IMG/VR virus record: IMGVR_UViG_3300022921_001019
Coordinates: 1-44,452 of that record
Origin: a virus
Strand: one strand, 5' to 3'
DNA: 44,452 nucleotides
Part shown: one piece after another, positions 30,937 through 39,697 of the stretch
Numbering within the stretch: position 1 is the first letter of the stretch
Layout of the letters: each line of letters opens with the position of its first letter
Program-made: the position numbers and the translations under genes
Notes under the pieces: model-generated
Told to the model about the DNA's origin: nothing
The model's database searches: none
Seen by the model: the letters and a program-made list of their open reading frames with translations, nothing else

Positions 30937-31635
30937 TTACCCTTGATTAGTATAATAGCTTTGTCTTAGCACGTAAAAGAAATCTCTAATACGTCTACCT
31001 AATTCATAATGTATAATCATATGTATACGAGGTTTATCACTATCGTTATATACTGCATGTACATTTGATATGTCCATTAAGAATGCACTACCGCTATCTT
31101 CAAACGGCACTATGCCGTGATCTTTAAAAATAAATTTGCAATTTTCTGGATTATTTAAACTAATATTGCAAACACTTAAACGTTTTTCTTCATCTGACCT
31201 ATCTTGATGTGGAAGTATGTAACCGCCTGGTTCAAGCAACATAAATCTTACTCGATTTAAAAACTCTGCAGGCCACACATCTGTTAAAAACTTTTTAGTA
31301 ATAGGACATTCGTCTGCTACCCAAGTCCAATCTAATTGTTTGATAGTTTCATCTCTATCACCATACCCACCTAAACTTTGTGTGTCATCATTTAATCCGT
31401 GTAGTGTTAAACTTTTCCAACCTTTGCCATATGTAGTTTCTCTATGTGGATAAAACTTGTCTGCAAGTGCTTCTGCTTCTGCATACATTTCTTTCCAAGG
31501 TTGATTATCCAAAGCACTTAGCCTAAAACAAGGCCAGCCGCTTTCCATTACAATCCATTTAGGGTCAAATTGCTCTGGGTACTTTACAGTAACAATGTCT
31601 TTCCTACGCTTTATATGTTCTATATCTGCTGTCAT
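30937..31635 (-). CDS. 2OG oxygenase of a second beta-hydroxylase-like type
   Basis: This is a 232-residue protein. H143/D145 are in 'GGYILPHQDRSDEEKRLSVC', H193 in 'DISNVHAVYNDSD' and R203 in 'KPRIHMIIHYE'. 'YGKGWKSLTLHGL' and the following region match the protein at 39684 ('DGKGWRSLTLHGH'), so these two are paralogues of a different subfamily from the 25-29 kb copies. It is the first gene of the minus-strand operon and faces the radical SAM gene across 39 bases. Confidence 0.82.
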   Translation of the reverse strand: MTADIEHIKRRKDIVTVKYPEQFDPKWIVMESGWPCFRLSALDNQPWKEMYAEAEALADKFYPHRETTYGKGWKSLTLHGLNDDTQSLGGYGDRDETIKQLDWTWVADECPITKKFLTDVWPAEFLNRVRFMLLEPGGYILPHQDRSDEEKRLSVCNISLNNPENCKFIFKDHGIVPFEDSGSAFLMDISNVHAVYNDSDKPRIHMIIHYELGRRIRDFFYVLRQSYYTNQG

Positions 31636-31674
31636 AACTCTACTATATCATTAAACTATCTGTTAAATATACTT
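31636..31674. promoter_or_regulatory. Divergent intergenic region, promoters not resolved
   Basis: Thirty-nine A/T-rich bases lie between two divergent genes, so at least the plus-strand operon must be read from here or from further upstream. On the plus strand GTTAAATA (31662-31669) is a one-mismatch late box, 5 bases before ATG 31675, which would also make a leaderless mRNA. No consensus -35/-10 pair is seen on either strand and there is no ribosome binding site before 31675. Confidence 0.35.
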
Positions 31675-32652
31675 ATGCCATACCTAACAGCTAATACCTT
31701 AGATGCGATTGTAGTAGATTTTACAAGTCATTGTAATTCTATGTGCGGAAATTGTAGTAGGAATCTAGGTGGTGTTAAGGTAAATCCTTTAATGCCATTA
31801 AGCCATATGACTATGAAAACATGGAAAAATATCATAGATAATGCTACTACTAATGAAATAATATTTAATGGTAGTTATGGAGATCCGTTAATGAATCCTA
31901 TACTAGTTGAAGCACTCGAATATGCCGCTTCAGAAGATATACAAATTATGATTCATACTAACGGTGGTATAGGTGTGCCAGAACAATACGTTGCACTAGC
32001 AAATGTATTAAAGAAGTTTAAACAACCTAGTGGCATTACTTGGAGTATAGACGGATTAGAAGATACTAATCACTTGTATAGACGAGGTGTTATATGGGAA
32101 CGTATTATGAACAATGCCAAAGCATTTATACAAGCTGGTGGTAAAGCACGTTGGCGTATGCTAGTATTTGATCATAATGCACACCAGTTAGAAGAATGTG
32201 AACAACTATCTAAAGACATGGGCTTTTTAAAGTTTGATGTCAATGGTGGATTTGCATTTACTGCTCTTAATAGTATGGTTGATAATGCTATTGAAAAATT
32301 TAAAGAAAATAAAAAGGACAAAGCTCGTGTAATTAAATATGATAGTAAACATCTTGATCATATTGAACGATTAGAAAAAATTAAAGACTTTAGTGACACT
32401 ACTATTAAATGCAAATGGCAGAACAAAAGAAAAATACAAATAAACCATGTAGGTGAAGTATTACCGTGTTGTTACTTACTAAGTGACCGTTGGCCTAAAG
32501 ACATTAATAGTCCATATGCTAAACAACAAAAAGATGTTGTATGGCCTAACGTAAATGATAAGTCACTAACAGATATAATTGAAGGTGAAGAATTATTAAT
32601 GCCAAGTAAAAACAGATTTAAAATATGTGAGGTAACCTGCGGTGAAATGTAA
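31675..32652 (+). CDS. Radical SAM/SPASM-like enzyme
   Basis: The start is placed at ATG 31675 (325 residues), because the longer reading runs into the opposite gene. 'FTSHCNSMCGNCSRN' holds the 4Fe4S CX3CX2C (C20, C24, C27). 'NGSYGDPLMNP' replaces the GGEP loop. The C-terminal Cys-rich part 'IKCKWQNKRKIQINHVGEVL' / 'PCCYLLSD' / 'KICEVTC' looks like an auxiliary-cluster (SPASM) domain. SPASM proteins usually modify peptides or sugars. It closely parallels the minus-strand gene at 42877 (same order, 'SIDGLEDTNHLYRRG' versus 'GIDGLEDTHKLYRIN'), so they are paralogues. It overlaps the next gene by 11 bases. Confidence 0.88.
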   Translation: MPYLTANTLDAIVVDFTSHCNSMCGNCSRNLGGVKVNPLMPLSHMTMKTWKNIIDNATTNEIIFNGSYGDPLMNPILVEALEYAASEDIQIMIHTNGGIGVPEQYVALANVLKKFKQPSGITWSIDGLEDTNHLYRRGVIWERIMNNAKAFIQAGGKARWRMLVFDHNAHQLEECEQLSKDMGFLKFDVNGGFAFTALNSMVDNAIEKFKENKKDKARVIKYDSKHLDHIERLEKIKDFSDTTIKCKWQNKRKIQINHVGEVLPCCYLLSDRWPKDINSPYAKQQKDVVWPNVNDKSLTDIIEGEELLMPSKNRFKICEVTCGEM

Positions 32653-33715
32653 GTACTTAGACAATCAAGTGTGTGTGCGATCAGATGGGCAATATCGTTT
32701 GTGTTGTGTTAGCCTTGAACAAAATAATAAAGAAAATATTAAAACACACACTCCACAAGAATGGCATGACAGCGATTTTCATAAAAAAACAAGAATGCAA
32801 ATGTTAAAAGGTGAATGGCCTGATGCTTGTACACGTTGCGAACTACAAGAACTACAAGGTATTGACAGTATGCGTACTAGGGTAAAACCAGACGGTACTA
32901 GATACGTTAGGAATTTCTTTGGTCCTGGAATAAGTCATCTTGATATTAGATTTGGTAATAGCTGTAATCTTAAATGTGTTAGCTGTTGGGAAATGAGCAG
33001 TAGTAGTATTGCTGAAGAAGCTATTGAAATGAAAAAAGCTGGCATTGTTCCGTTGCACGGAGTACTTGAAGTTCCAAACTTTAATTGGGCTTCGGAAGAA
33101 ACAATGAAAAAATTCGACGACTTACCTATTAGAGAAGTTTATCTAACAGGTGGTGAACCTATGATGGTTAGACACTTAGACAAGTTTTTAGAAAGACTTG
33201 ATCCTAGCGTGTTAGTTAGATTTAATACTAACGGAACTATATGGAACCCTAAGATTGAAAAACTATTAAGAAGATTTAATATGGTAATCATGAGTCTTAG
33301 TTTAGATGCCGCAAGTAATAAAATTGATTATATTAGAAGTGGAAGTAAATGGAGCGAGATAGAAGTTAATGCACAAAAGTATGCAGACTTTTGTAAGGTT
33401 GACGTAACTCCAACACTTAGTATTCTTAATGCATTGTACTATAACGAAATTAAAGAGTATGCAGAAACAAATAATTTTAAATTGTACGATAATTTATTAA
33501 TATTACCAGAATGGTTACATGTTAAAAATGCTCCAACTGTTTTAAAAGAACAGTTCAAAGGAATACACCCAGATGTTGATCAATGGGCAAATCATCCTAG
33601 TGATCCAAAAATTATTGAACACTTCATAAGACAAATAACAAAACAAGATAATTGGCGTAAACTATATATTAAAGATTACTTGCCGGAGGTTGCACAAGCA
33701 TATGGAATTGATTAA
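32642..33715 (+). CDS. Twitch-type radical SAM protein
   Basis: This is a 357-residue protein. A Cys-rich N-terminal region ('CVRSDGQYRLCCVSLEQ', C63/C66) precedes the radical SAM core: 'FGNSCNLKCVSCWEMSS' (C108, C112, C115) and 'VYLTGGEPMM' (GGEP 170-173). This order, an auxiliary-type domain before the core, is the twitch form seen in marine phages. Paralogues lie at 36462 and 41583. It acts on an unknown substrate by SAM cleavage. It is overlapped at the start by the first radical SAM gene. Confidence 0.87.
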   Translation: MKCKYLDNQVCVRSDGQYRLCCVSLEQNNKENIKTHTPQEWHDSDFHKKTRMQMLKGEWPDACTRCELQELQGIDSMRTRVKPDGTRYVRNFFGPGISHLDIRFGNSCNLKCVSCWEMSSSSIAEEAIEMKKAGIVPLHGVLEVPNFNWASEETMKKFDDLPIREVYLTGGEPMMVRHLDKFLERLDPSVLVRFNTNGTIWNPKIEKLLRRFNMVIMSLSLDAASNKIDYIRSGSKWSEIEVNAQKYADFCKVDVTPTLSILNALYYNEIKEYAETNNFKLYDNLLILPEWLHVKNAPTVLKEQFKGIHPDVDQWANHPSDPKIIEHFIRQITKQDNWRKLYIKDYLPEVAQAYGID

Positions 33716-34157
33716 AGAAAATAAAGAAATAGGCAGAAAAGTTTTTGAACTTGAAGATAGGTTTCGTAAAGAGTGGACTATAATTGATCAAGAAAGACTT
33801 GAAGAACATATTATCATACTAGGTGAAGTTATGGAGGGTTGGGTAATTGACTGGGGTATCAAAGATGACAAAATGTTTATTGAGTATCACAAAGTTCCTG
33901 GTACACCTGCAAGTAAATTTGCACATACTCCGCAGTTTATAAAAAAGATTTATGATTTTTGTATTTTTACTATCAACGAAACTAGTCCATATGCACACTT
34001 TGATTGGGTGCTAAGTAATATTATGATCGACGGTGATAACATGTACATGGTTGACTGGGATAACGTTGGCTTATACAGTGAAGAACAAATTATGACTAAG
34101 TTACATTCAGACTTAAAAAGTGCATTTGGAGATAAATTTGACCCCGCAAGCCTTTAG
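33702..34157 (+). CDS. Kinase C-lobe fragment (APH/choline-kinase type)
   Basis: This is a 151-residue protein starting at ATG 33702, 12 bases after GGAGG, overlapping the radical SAM gene by 14. 'AHFDWVLSNIMIDGDNMYMV' then 'DWDNVGL' is the HxDxxxxNI...D(W)D catalytic and metal-binding block of aminoglycoside/choline-type kinases. The N-lobe with the ATP-binding Lys is absent, as the protein is half the usual 260-300 residues. Part of residues 1-90 might substitute. It could phosphorylate a small molecule or protein, or it could be a degenerate binding protein. Confidence 0.65.
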   Translation: MELIKENKEIGRKVFELEDRFRKEWTIIDQERLEEHIIILGEVMEGWVIDWGIKDDKMFIEYHKVPGTPASKFAHTPQFIKKIYDFCIFTINETSPYAHFDWVLSNIMIDGDNMYMVDWDNVGLYSEEQIMTKLHSDLKSAFGDKFDPASL

Positions 34158-35364
34158 TTATGCTACATTAGGTAGTAATGGAATGATCTATATTCCACCA
34201 TTTGGATTAACTAAATCTATTGACTATATGCTTAAAATGGATCCGACTACATATGCTATTACAAAAATTAAACTTGATGTTGATAAGTCTACAGAAAAGT
34301 GGCAGAATGGTATTGTTTATCGTAACTTAATTTATTTCTTACCGTATAACGAAAGTAAAATTTTAGTTGTCGATACCGAAACTGATGAGATAACATATAT
34401 CGAAGTGTCTCATAAAGGTAAAGGCAAGTATATACAAGGACACATACACGGTAATGAAATTGTAGCACTACCTTACGGAGAACATGAACCATTTAGTTGG
34501 GTATTACATCTAAACTTAAATGATCATACACTAACGTATGTACACATAGATGTACCAACTGAAGATTGTAAAAAATGGCATACTACACAAATGATAGACG
34601 GAATTATTTATGGAGTGCCTAGAGGCGAAGCGTGTGAAGATCCAATGTTTCATTACAGGATACATTACGATTGCAATTCTATGACTTATGAACTTATTGA
34701 TATGCGTAACCATTGGTTGGATCTAGCTAATAAACAATTTACTAATAAGAAATTTACTACGTTAGCAAAAGTAGGACGTAAATTATATGCGCCACCATAT
34801 AGTGAAAATCCAGACTTTGATGTATTACTGCGGTTTGACGGAACACGTTGGTTTAGTGAACACACTGGATTAACAGATACAAGTAGAATGTATTATAGTC
34901 ATACTGTTGCACGTAATGGAAAGATTTATTTTCCACCTGCAGGGCATGACGAAGATTGGAGCGATATGCTTGTTATTGATACCAACGTTGACGCATGGTA
35001 TACACTTGACTTGCATATAGGAAAGGAAAGTAAAAAATACTTCACAGGTGTTGAAAATAGTAAAGGACTAATTTATTATATACCAAGAGGAGGATGTGTT
35101 TGTGAGCCAGAAGAAACTTGGAAAAGTCAAGGAGACCTTGCAGAAATATTAGTAATTGACACCAAGGACGATTCGTATTATACTCTAGATGTAGGAGAAT
35201 ATTTTAAAGACTCAACTACAATAGAAAAATATAACAACTGTATAATACATAATGATGTAATTTTTGCATTTCCGTACGGTGAAAGTGAGTCATTTCAAAC
35301 TGTACTAGTATTTGATACAACAAAAGAAAAAGTAGTACACACTATGGATTTAAAATATGTATAA
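34138..35364 (+). CDS. Beta-propeller protein (about eight repeats)
   Basis: The start is taken at TTG 34138 with GGAG (34128-34131) six bases upstream; GTG 34120 is the alternative. The protein has about 408 residues with eight repeats of the form 'NGxIYxPPxGE...VLVxDTxTxxxTxxD' at roughly 45-50-residue intervals, e.g. 'GNEIVALPYGEHEP', 'NGKIYFPPAGHDED' and 'NDVIFAFPYGESES'. This gives a seven- or eight-bladed propeller. It has no enzymatic signature. It overlaps the next propeller by 8 bases, and the pair is flanked by radical SAM genes. A virion adhesin, or the substrate of the nearby enzymes, are possible roles. Confidence 0.78.
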   Translation: MTPQAFSYATLGSNGMIYIPPFGLTKSIDYMLKMDPTTYAITKIKLDVDKSTEKWQNGIVYRNLIYFLPYNESKILVVDTETDEITYIEVSHKGKGKYIQGHIHGNEIVALPYGEHEPFSWVLHLNLNDHTLTYVHIDVPTEDCKKWHTTQMIDGIIYGVPRGEACEDPMFHYRIHYDCNSMTYELIDMRNHWLDLANKQFTNKKFTTLAKVGRKLYAPPYSENPDFDVLLRFDGTRWFSEHTGLTDTSRMYYSHTVARNGKIYFPPAGHDEDWSDMLVIDTNVDAWYTLDLHIGKESKKYFTGVENSKGLIYYIPRGGCVCEPEETWKSQGDLAEILVIDTKDDSYYTLDVGEYFKDSTTIEKYNNCIIHNDVIFAFPYGESESFQTVLVFDTTKEKVVHTMDLKYV

Positions 35365-36487
35365 GGCATTTCAAGACTTTTACAAGGAACAGTCTATTAA
35401 ACATATGTTGTTATCCGAGCATAACAACGAACTGTTAAGTCCTCCGTTTGCTACTGAGCAATGTAGAGATTATAGTAAAATATTTTACAAAAATAATTAC
35501 ATTGAATTAAGTCTGCCGGCGGCAACTAGTAAAACAAATGCTATTGCACAAGTTGGTAATAGTAGTTGGTTTATTCCTTATGGTATTTACGATGAGTTTA
35601 ATACTGTTGTAGAGTTACGTAATACAACTCCGTACTATCATACACTACCATTTAAAGGTAAGGGACAATTTTATAGTGTAGCAACAGACAATAAAACTGC
35701 ATTTAGTTTTCCATTAGGATACGAAGATACAAACTACGGGTTATACATTAACAACGGAGTTGAAGCACATAAACTACCTACTGAAGGTAAAAAACTACAC
35801 ATGGGTACTGTTTATTGTAACGGAAAGTATTGGAGTATGCCTAGAGGTGATGAACCTGGGTATAATACTCTACTAAGTTTTGACGGCAAACAATATCAAA
35901 GTTATGAACTAGATGTTGATGCTAGTATTACTAGAAAATATACAGATATCATTGTTAAAGACAATACACTTTATAGTTTACCATTTGGTGAAACTAAAGG
36001 ACTTAATACTATTGTAGAGTTTGATACAGAAACAAATACTGTAACCTATCACGACATACACGGAGTAGACTTTGCTAAAAAATATAACTGTGGTGTATTA
36101 GTAGGTAATAACATTATAGCATTGCCCTATGGTGATGAACATACAAATGATAGTAATTGGGGATTAGTGTTTAATACAGTTACAAAAGAAACTACACAGT
36201 TTGATATCAAATTAAACTTTGGTGGCAAGTATAGATTTAGATCAGGTATAGAGTACATGGGTAATGCATACTTTTTTCCTAGTGGTACTCCTAGTTGTCC
36301 TATTTTAAAAATTGACCAAACAGGCGAAGTAGTTAGAGGCGTATATGTAAAAAATATAATGTTTGGTAGACCTATTGTATACCAAAATCAAATACATGTT
36401 ATTGGACATCATATGAAGACTAACGAAGAAGCCATTTATATTGTTAAGGAGGATTTAAGTTATGAAATGTTACGCTCCTTGGCATAG
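35357..36487 (+). CDS. Beta-propeller protein (about seven repeats)
   Basis: This 376-residue protein has repeats of the same type as the upstream propeller: 'VGNSSWFIPYGIYDEFNTVV', 'NGKYWSMPRGDEPGYNTLL', 'DNTLYSLPFGETKGLNTIV', 'GNNIIALPYGDEHTNDSN' and others, ending near 'YQNQIHVIGHHM'. The N-terminal 55 residues ('FQDFYKEQSIKHMLLSEHNN') form a helical leader not found in the other propellers. Translation is coupled with its neighbour. It overlaps the next radical SAM gene by 26 bases. Confidence 0.78.
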   Translation: MYKAFQDFYKEQSIKHMLLSEHNNELLSPPFATEQCRDYSKIFYKNNYIELSLPAATSKTNAIAQVGNSSWFIPYGIYDEFNTVVELRNTTPYYHTLPFKGKGQFYSVATDNKTAFSFPLGYEDTNYGLYINNGVEAHKLPTEGKKLHMGTVYCNGKYWSMPRGDEPGYNTLLSFDGKQYQSYELDVDASITRKYTDIIVKDNTLYSLPFGETKGLNTIVEFDTETNTVTYHDIHGVDFAKKYNCGVLVGNNIIALPYGDEHTNDSNWGLVFNTVTKETTQFDIKLNFGGKYRFRSGIEYMGNAYFFPSGTPSCPILKIDQTGEVVRGVYVKNIMFGRPIVYQNQIHVIGHHMKTNEEAIYIVKEDLSYEMLRSLA

Positions 36488-37583
36488 TATTTTGGTACGC
36501 TTTAATGGTGATATTGTACCCGACGGAGTGTACAAAGAGCGTTATGGTAACGTGCTTAAATCGCCGTTAAACACCGTCTTAAACAGCATTACAGCGTCAT
36601 ACACAAAGGATAGTATCCGTAATGGAGTGTTACCGCCCGAGTGTGTACAATGTGCTTTAAAAGAAGGTTCTGTAGGTCATAGCAGGCGTTTATTCTTTCG
36701 TGACATACTCAATCCAATGTTAGAAAATACCAATTACGACTACTCAAAAAACTTCACAGATATCTACTTTTTGGAGTTTAATATGAGTAATATTTGTAAT
36801 TTGAAATGTCGCATGTGTAATGGTATTAGTTCTAGTGCTTGGGTTAAAGATGAAATTAAACTAGCTAATTTGGACAGTGATTATCAACGTCCAGTAGACC
36901 ATCCAGAATTTGGTTATACTAACAAAAGCGAACAAATTATAGAGCGACTGTTTGAAGACCCTACTCCATTAATGAATTTACGTTACCTAAGTATTAAAGG
37001 TGGCGAACCTTACATGGAGCCTGCAAATAAAAAAATATTACAGAAGTTTATTGACTTAGGTATTGCACAAAATATTACACTTGACTGGACCACTAATGGT
37101 ACTATTGTAGATGAAGAAGTACACGCACTTGCAAAACAATTTGGTCATACTAAATGGACTGTGAGCGTAGAAGGCACTGACGGATTATACGAATACATTA
37201 GAGGTGGTAAGAACTTTACATTTGCACAACTAAATGAAAATTTAAAACACTATAACTTTGATAGAGTAATTATTGCTGTTACAGTTATGGCGTATAACAT
37301 TTCACACTTGGATAAATTGTATTGGTGGTTTGAAGAAAACAAAAAAGATAACTGGTCAATTTATTTTAATAATGTAGTTGCACAACCAGCATATTTAAAT
37401 CCACAGATTTTACCTAACAACATTTTAGACAAAATTGATTTTAGATTTCCTAATATAAATTATACTAGCAAAGACGATAGCAAACAGTTAGAGTTATTTG
37501 TTAAGTATACAAAAGACTTAGATAAACTTAGAAATGAAAACGTATTAAACTACTGTCCAGAGCTTAAAGAGTTGTTTGAATAG
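36462..37583 (+). CDS. Twitch-type radical SAM protein
   Basis: This 373-residue protein has a strong ribosome binding site (AAGGAGG) 9 bases before the ATG, itself inside the propeller gene. An N-terminal Cys-containing region ('MKCYAPWHSILVRF', C61/C64) precedes the core: 'NMSNICNLKCRMCNGIS' (C112, C116, C119) and 'SIKGGEPYME'. It is a paralogue of the genes at 32642 and 41583. Its last 20 bases overlap the SDR gene on the other strand. Confidence 0.86.
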   Translation: MKCYAPWHSILVRFNGDIVPDGVYKERYGNVLKSPLNTVLNSITASYTKDSIRNGVLPPECVQCALKEGSVGHSRRLFFRDILNPMLENTNYDYSKNFTDIYFLEFNMSNICNLKCRMCNGISSSAWVKDEIKLANLDSDYQRPVDHPEFGYTNKSEQIIERLFEDPTPLMNLRYLSIKGGEPYMEPANKKILQKFIDLGIAQNITLDWTTNGTIVDEEVHALAKQFGHTKWTVSVEGTDGLYEYIRGGKNFTFAQLNENLKHYNFDRVIIAVTVMAYNISHLDKLYWWFEENKKDNWSIYFNNVVAQPAYLNPQILPNNILDKIDFRFPNINYTSKDDSKQLELFVKYTKDLDKLRNENVLNYCPELKELFE

Positions 37584-38112
37584 GATCAACTGCAAGGTAA
37601 TGAATATTTGTATTACGTGGGCTATCAATTAACCACTTAATAAGTTTACCTGCATCAAGCAAACTAATCTTCTTACGATCACTGTTGTCATTTACTTTTT
37701 TAGAATCAAGTTGTCCAAACGCAATATTGCTTACACGAATTTTGCTATCACCAAACGCACAATATTGTGAATATGTTTTACTTGCTTCATCTAGTGCAGT
37801 TTTACTTTCAAGATATCCTTTTGGACTATAACCGTCACCCCAATAACTTGTTGTACTAGAAATGTTAATTATATGTGACCCTTTGAAAGTTTTGTAAACT
37901 TTATGCAACAATTTTTCTTGACCGTTATCTGGTATTAACAAACTGTTTACAAATACGTCATAGTCTTTTATATAATCTGCAACAGCATCTAAGTCTTGCA
38001 TATCCCAACCATTGTGTCTACCAATAAATTCTAATTGGTTACCATTGTACGCTTCATATAGGCCTTTGCAAAGACCTTCATAATTAGGATTGCCTGTTAT
38101 AATTATTTTCAT
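37564..38112 (-). CDS. Short-chain dehydrogenase/reductase
   Basis: This is a 182-residue protein. 'KIIITGNPNYEGLCKGLYEA' is an SDR-type dinucleotide-binding start (TGxxxxxG), with 'DVFVNSLL' and 'HIINISSTTSYWG' (Ser) next. 'YLESKTALDEAS' lacks the strict YxxxK at the expected spacing, but 'GYLESKTAL' (Y-L-E-S-K) supplies it. It is shorter than typical 250-residue SDRs. It probably oxidises or reduces the product of the adjacent enzymes using NAD(P). It is the last gene of its operon, sharing ATGA with the radical SAM gene. Confidence 0.68.
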   Translation of the reverse strand: MKIIITGNPNYEGLCKGLYEAYNGNQLEFIGRHNGWDMQDLDAVADYIKDYDVFVNSLLIPDNGQEKLLHKVYKTFKGSHIINISSTTSYWGDGYSPKGYLESKTALDEASKTYSQYCAFGDSKIRVSNIAFGQLDSKKVNDNSDRKKISLLDAGKLIKWLIDSPRNTNIHYLAVDPIQTTL

Positions 38113-39044
38113 GCTTCAATTCTGCTTTGTCTATCTCCGCGGTCCTTACGTATGTATATATCACTCAAACATCCGCACACAGTTTTTCCGCATGTAATAG
38201 GCTCAGTTGGTAGTTTATATCTTTCCATATTTCCTATTGGTCCACCAAACTGACAATCTGCTCTATACATGTTGCCCCACATGTCAATGTTTATTCCGTC
38301 AACGCCTGCCCAACATTTCCAACCAGCAAAATTATTCATACCAGACATGATTAAATCATTTGCTGTAATAAGATTGTTATCAAGTTTAAGATCTCCACGG
38401 TGTAACTTCTCATCATTAACTTCTCTTGCAAACGGCCAAGCACCAATAATTTCTTTTTGTTCACTACTATAAGGTGCTACTGCATTAGTAATATGTTCAC
38501 CGTCTGTTTTATCTAAAATAACTTTAGGATATATTGACATCCTATCTGTTCTATCAAACAAGTATTGTGCTATTTTATACTGTTCTTCAAATGATTCTTT
38601 TCCAGGAGGTAACATTAAATTAACAATAATTTCACACGATGTTGCGTTTGCAATATCTACAAAATGTTGTGAAGAAGAATACTCTGGATGATAACTCATA
38701 AGCATACCATCAGTATATGGATCTATCTTTTGAAAATATTCAACTGATTGGCTACCGTTTGTAACAAAACTAAATGTGTGTCCTTGTTCCTTAACAAGTT
38801 TTGCAAGATCAATAAAGTGTTTCCAATAAGTAGGTTCTCCGCCACTAAGTCTGTAACAAATTTCTTTAGAAGGTACTTTAAAATTTTCGACAAAGTTTTT
38901 AACAGTTTCCCATTTGGGCTGTCCTGTAGTTCCGTTGTGTAATATATCCGGGCAGTAAGAACATTTGTAATTACATTTATTACTTAATGTCCAACTAACT
39001 AAGAACCAATCTTCTTTTGTTTTATCTTGATAATCTAGCTTCAT
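38109..39044 (-). CDS. Radical SAM/SPASM-like enzyme
   Basis: This is a 311-residue protein. 'SNKCNYKCSYCPDILHN' (C24, C28, C31) is the cluster site and 'CYRLSGGEPTYW' the GGEP motif. The C-terminal third is Cys-rich, 'FAGWKCWAGVDGINIDMWGN' / 'MYRADCQFGG' / 'CGKTVCGC', as in SPASM domains with auxiliary iron-sulfur clusters. SPASM proteins modify peptides in RiPP pathways and also amino-sugars. It does not look like the twitch group. It is coupled with the SDR downstream and a 2OG-like protein upstream (overlaps of 4 bases). Confidence 0.86.
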   Translation of the reverse strand: MKLDYQDKTKEDWFLVSWTLSNKCNYKCSYCPDILHNGTTGQPKWETVKNFVENFKVPSKEICYRLSGGEPTYWKHFIDLAKLVKEQGHTFSFVTNGSQSVEYFQKIDPYTDGMLMSYHPEYSSSQHFVDIANATSCEIIVNLMLPPGKESFEEQYKIAQYLFDRTDRMSIYPKVILDKTDGEHITNAVAPYSSEQKEIIGAWPFAREVNDEKLHRGDLKLDNNLITANDLIMSGMNNFAGWKCWAGVDGINIDMWGNMYRADCQFGGPIGNMERYKLPTEPITCGKTVCGCLSDIYIRKDRGDRQSRIEA

Positions 39045-39697
39045 TCGCTCATGCTATTCTTAATAATTAAATCGTGTGTGCGTTGATTTAGTTTAACTGT
39101 AAGTATTAAAGAATATAATCCGTTAGTGTAACTAAACACACTATGTTCTTTTTGAAAGTTAATAAAATGTACATACTCTGGATCAGGATAAATTAATTGC
39201 TTGTCAAGTATATGTGCATAGTTTTCTGGTTGTGCTTTGCCAAATGTACATAACAATCTAAAGTACTCTGGTCCTACTCCTGGAAAGTCTCTGTGCGGCG
39301 GAAAGAACCCACCTTCATCTACTCTAAGTAAATGCACTCGGCCAATGTCAGGTGCAAACGCATCTACAAGACTAGCAAGTTGTGGAATTTTGTTATACAC
39401 TTCTGTTGGTGTTGTAAAGTTTTCTTCTTTCATCTCAACATCGTGATATCGTTGCATATGGCCAAAGCTATTCAAATGATAGTTGTCCATTACATCACCT
39501 GTATGACTTGTTACAGGTAATCCCCATCGATTGTTGTGAGCATCTTTTTTTTGGTTGTAAGGACACCAGTTATCTTCAAACTGCTCTAATTGCTGTACAA
39601 GCTCATGCCCGTTAACTTTTAGCTTTAATTTTACCATGTCGCCTAAATTACATAGACTATTCCATAGCAATGCTCTTTCAATATTATTTTGTTCCAT
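39041..39697 (-). CDS. Divergent 2OG-oxygenase-like protein lacking the usual Arg
   Basis: This 218-residue protein keeps the HxD...H pattern: H135/D137 in 'GGFFPPHRDFPGVG' and H185 in 'FQKEHSVFSYTNGLYSLILT'. The Arg that binds the 2-oxoglutarate C5 carboxylate, about 10 residues after the second His in the paralogues, is missing (L/Y there). It may use a different cosubstrate anchor or have lost activity. 'VHFINFQKEHSVF' is the local equivalent of 'NTxxPHxxxN'. It shares overlaps of 4 and 14 bases with its neighbours. Confidence 0.65.
   Translation of the reverse strand: MEQNNIERALLWNSLCNLGDMVKLKLKVNGHELVQQLEQFEDNWCPYNQKKDAHNNRWGLPVTSHTGDVMDNYHLNSFGHMQRYHDVEMKEENFTTPTEVYNKIPQLASLVDAFAPDIGRVHLLRVDEGGFFPPHRDFPGVGPEYFRLLCTFGKAQPENYAHILDKQLIYPDPEYVHFINFQKEHSVFSYTNGLYSLILTVKLNQRTHDLIIKNSMSE

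Noticed and set aside
31570-31674. N-terminal extension of the radical SAM gene at 31675
   Set aside because: It would overlap the opposite-strand oxygenase start; residue 36 (ATG 31675) gives the normal family N-terminus.
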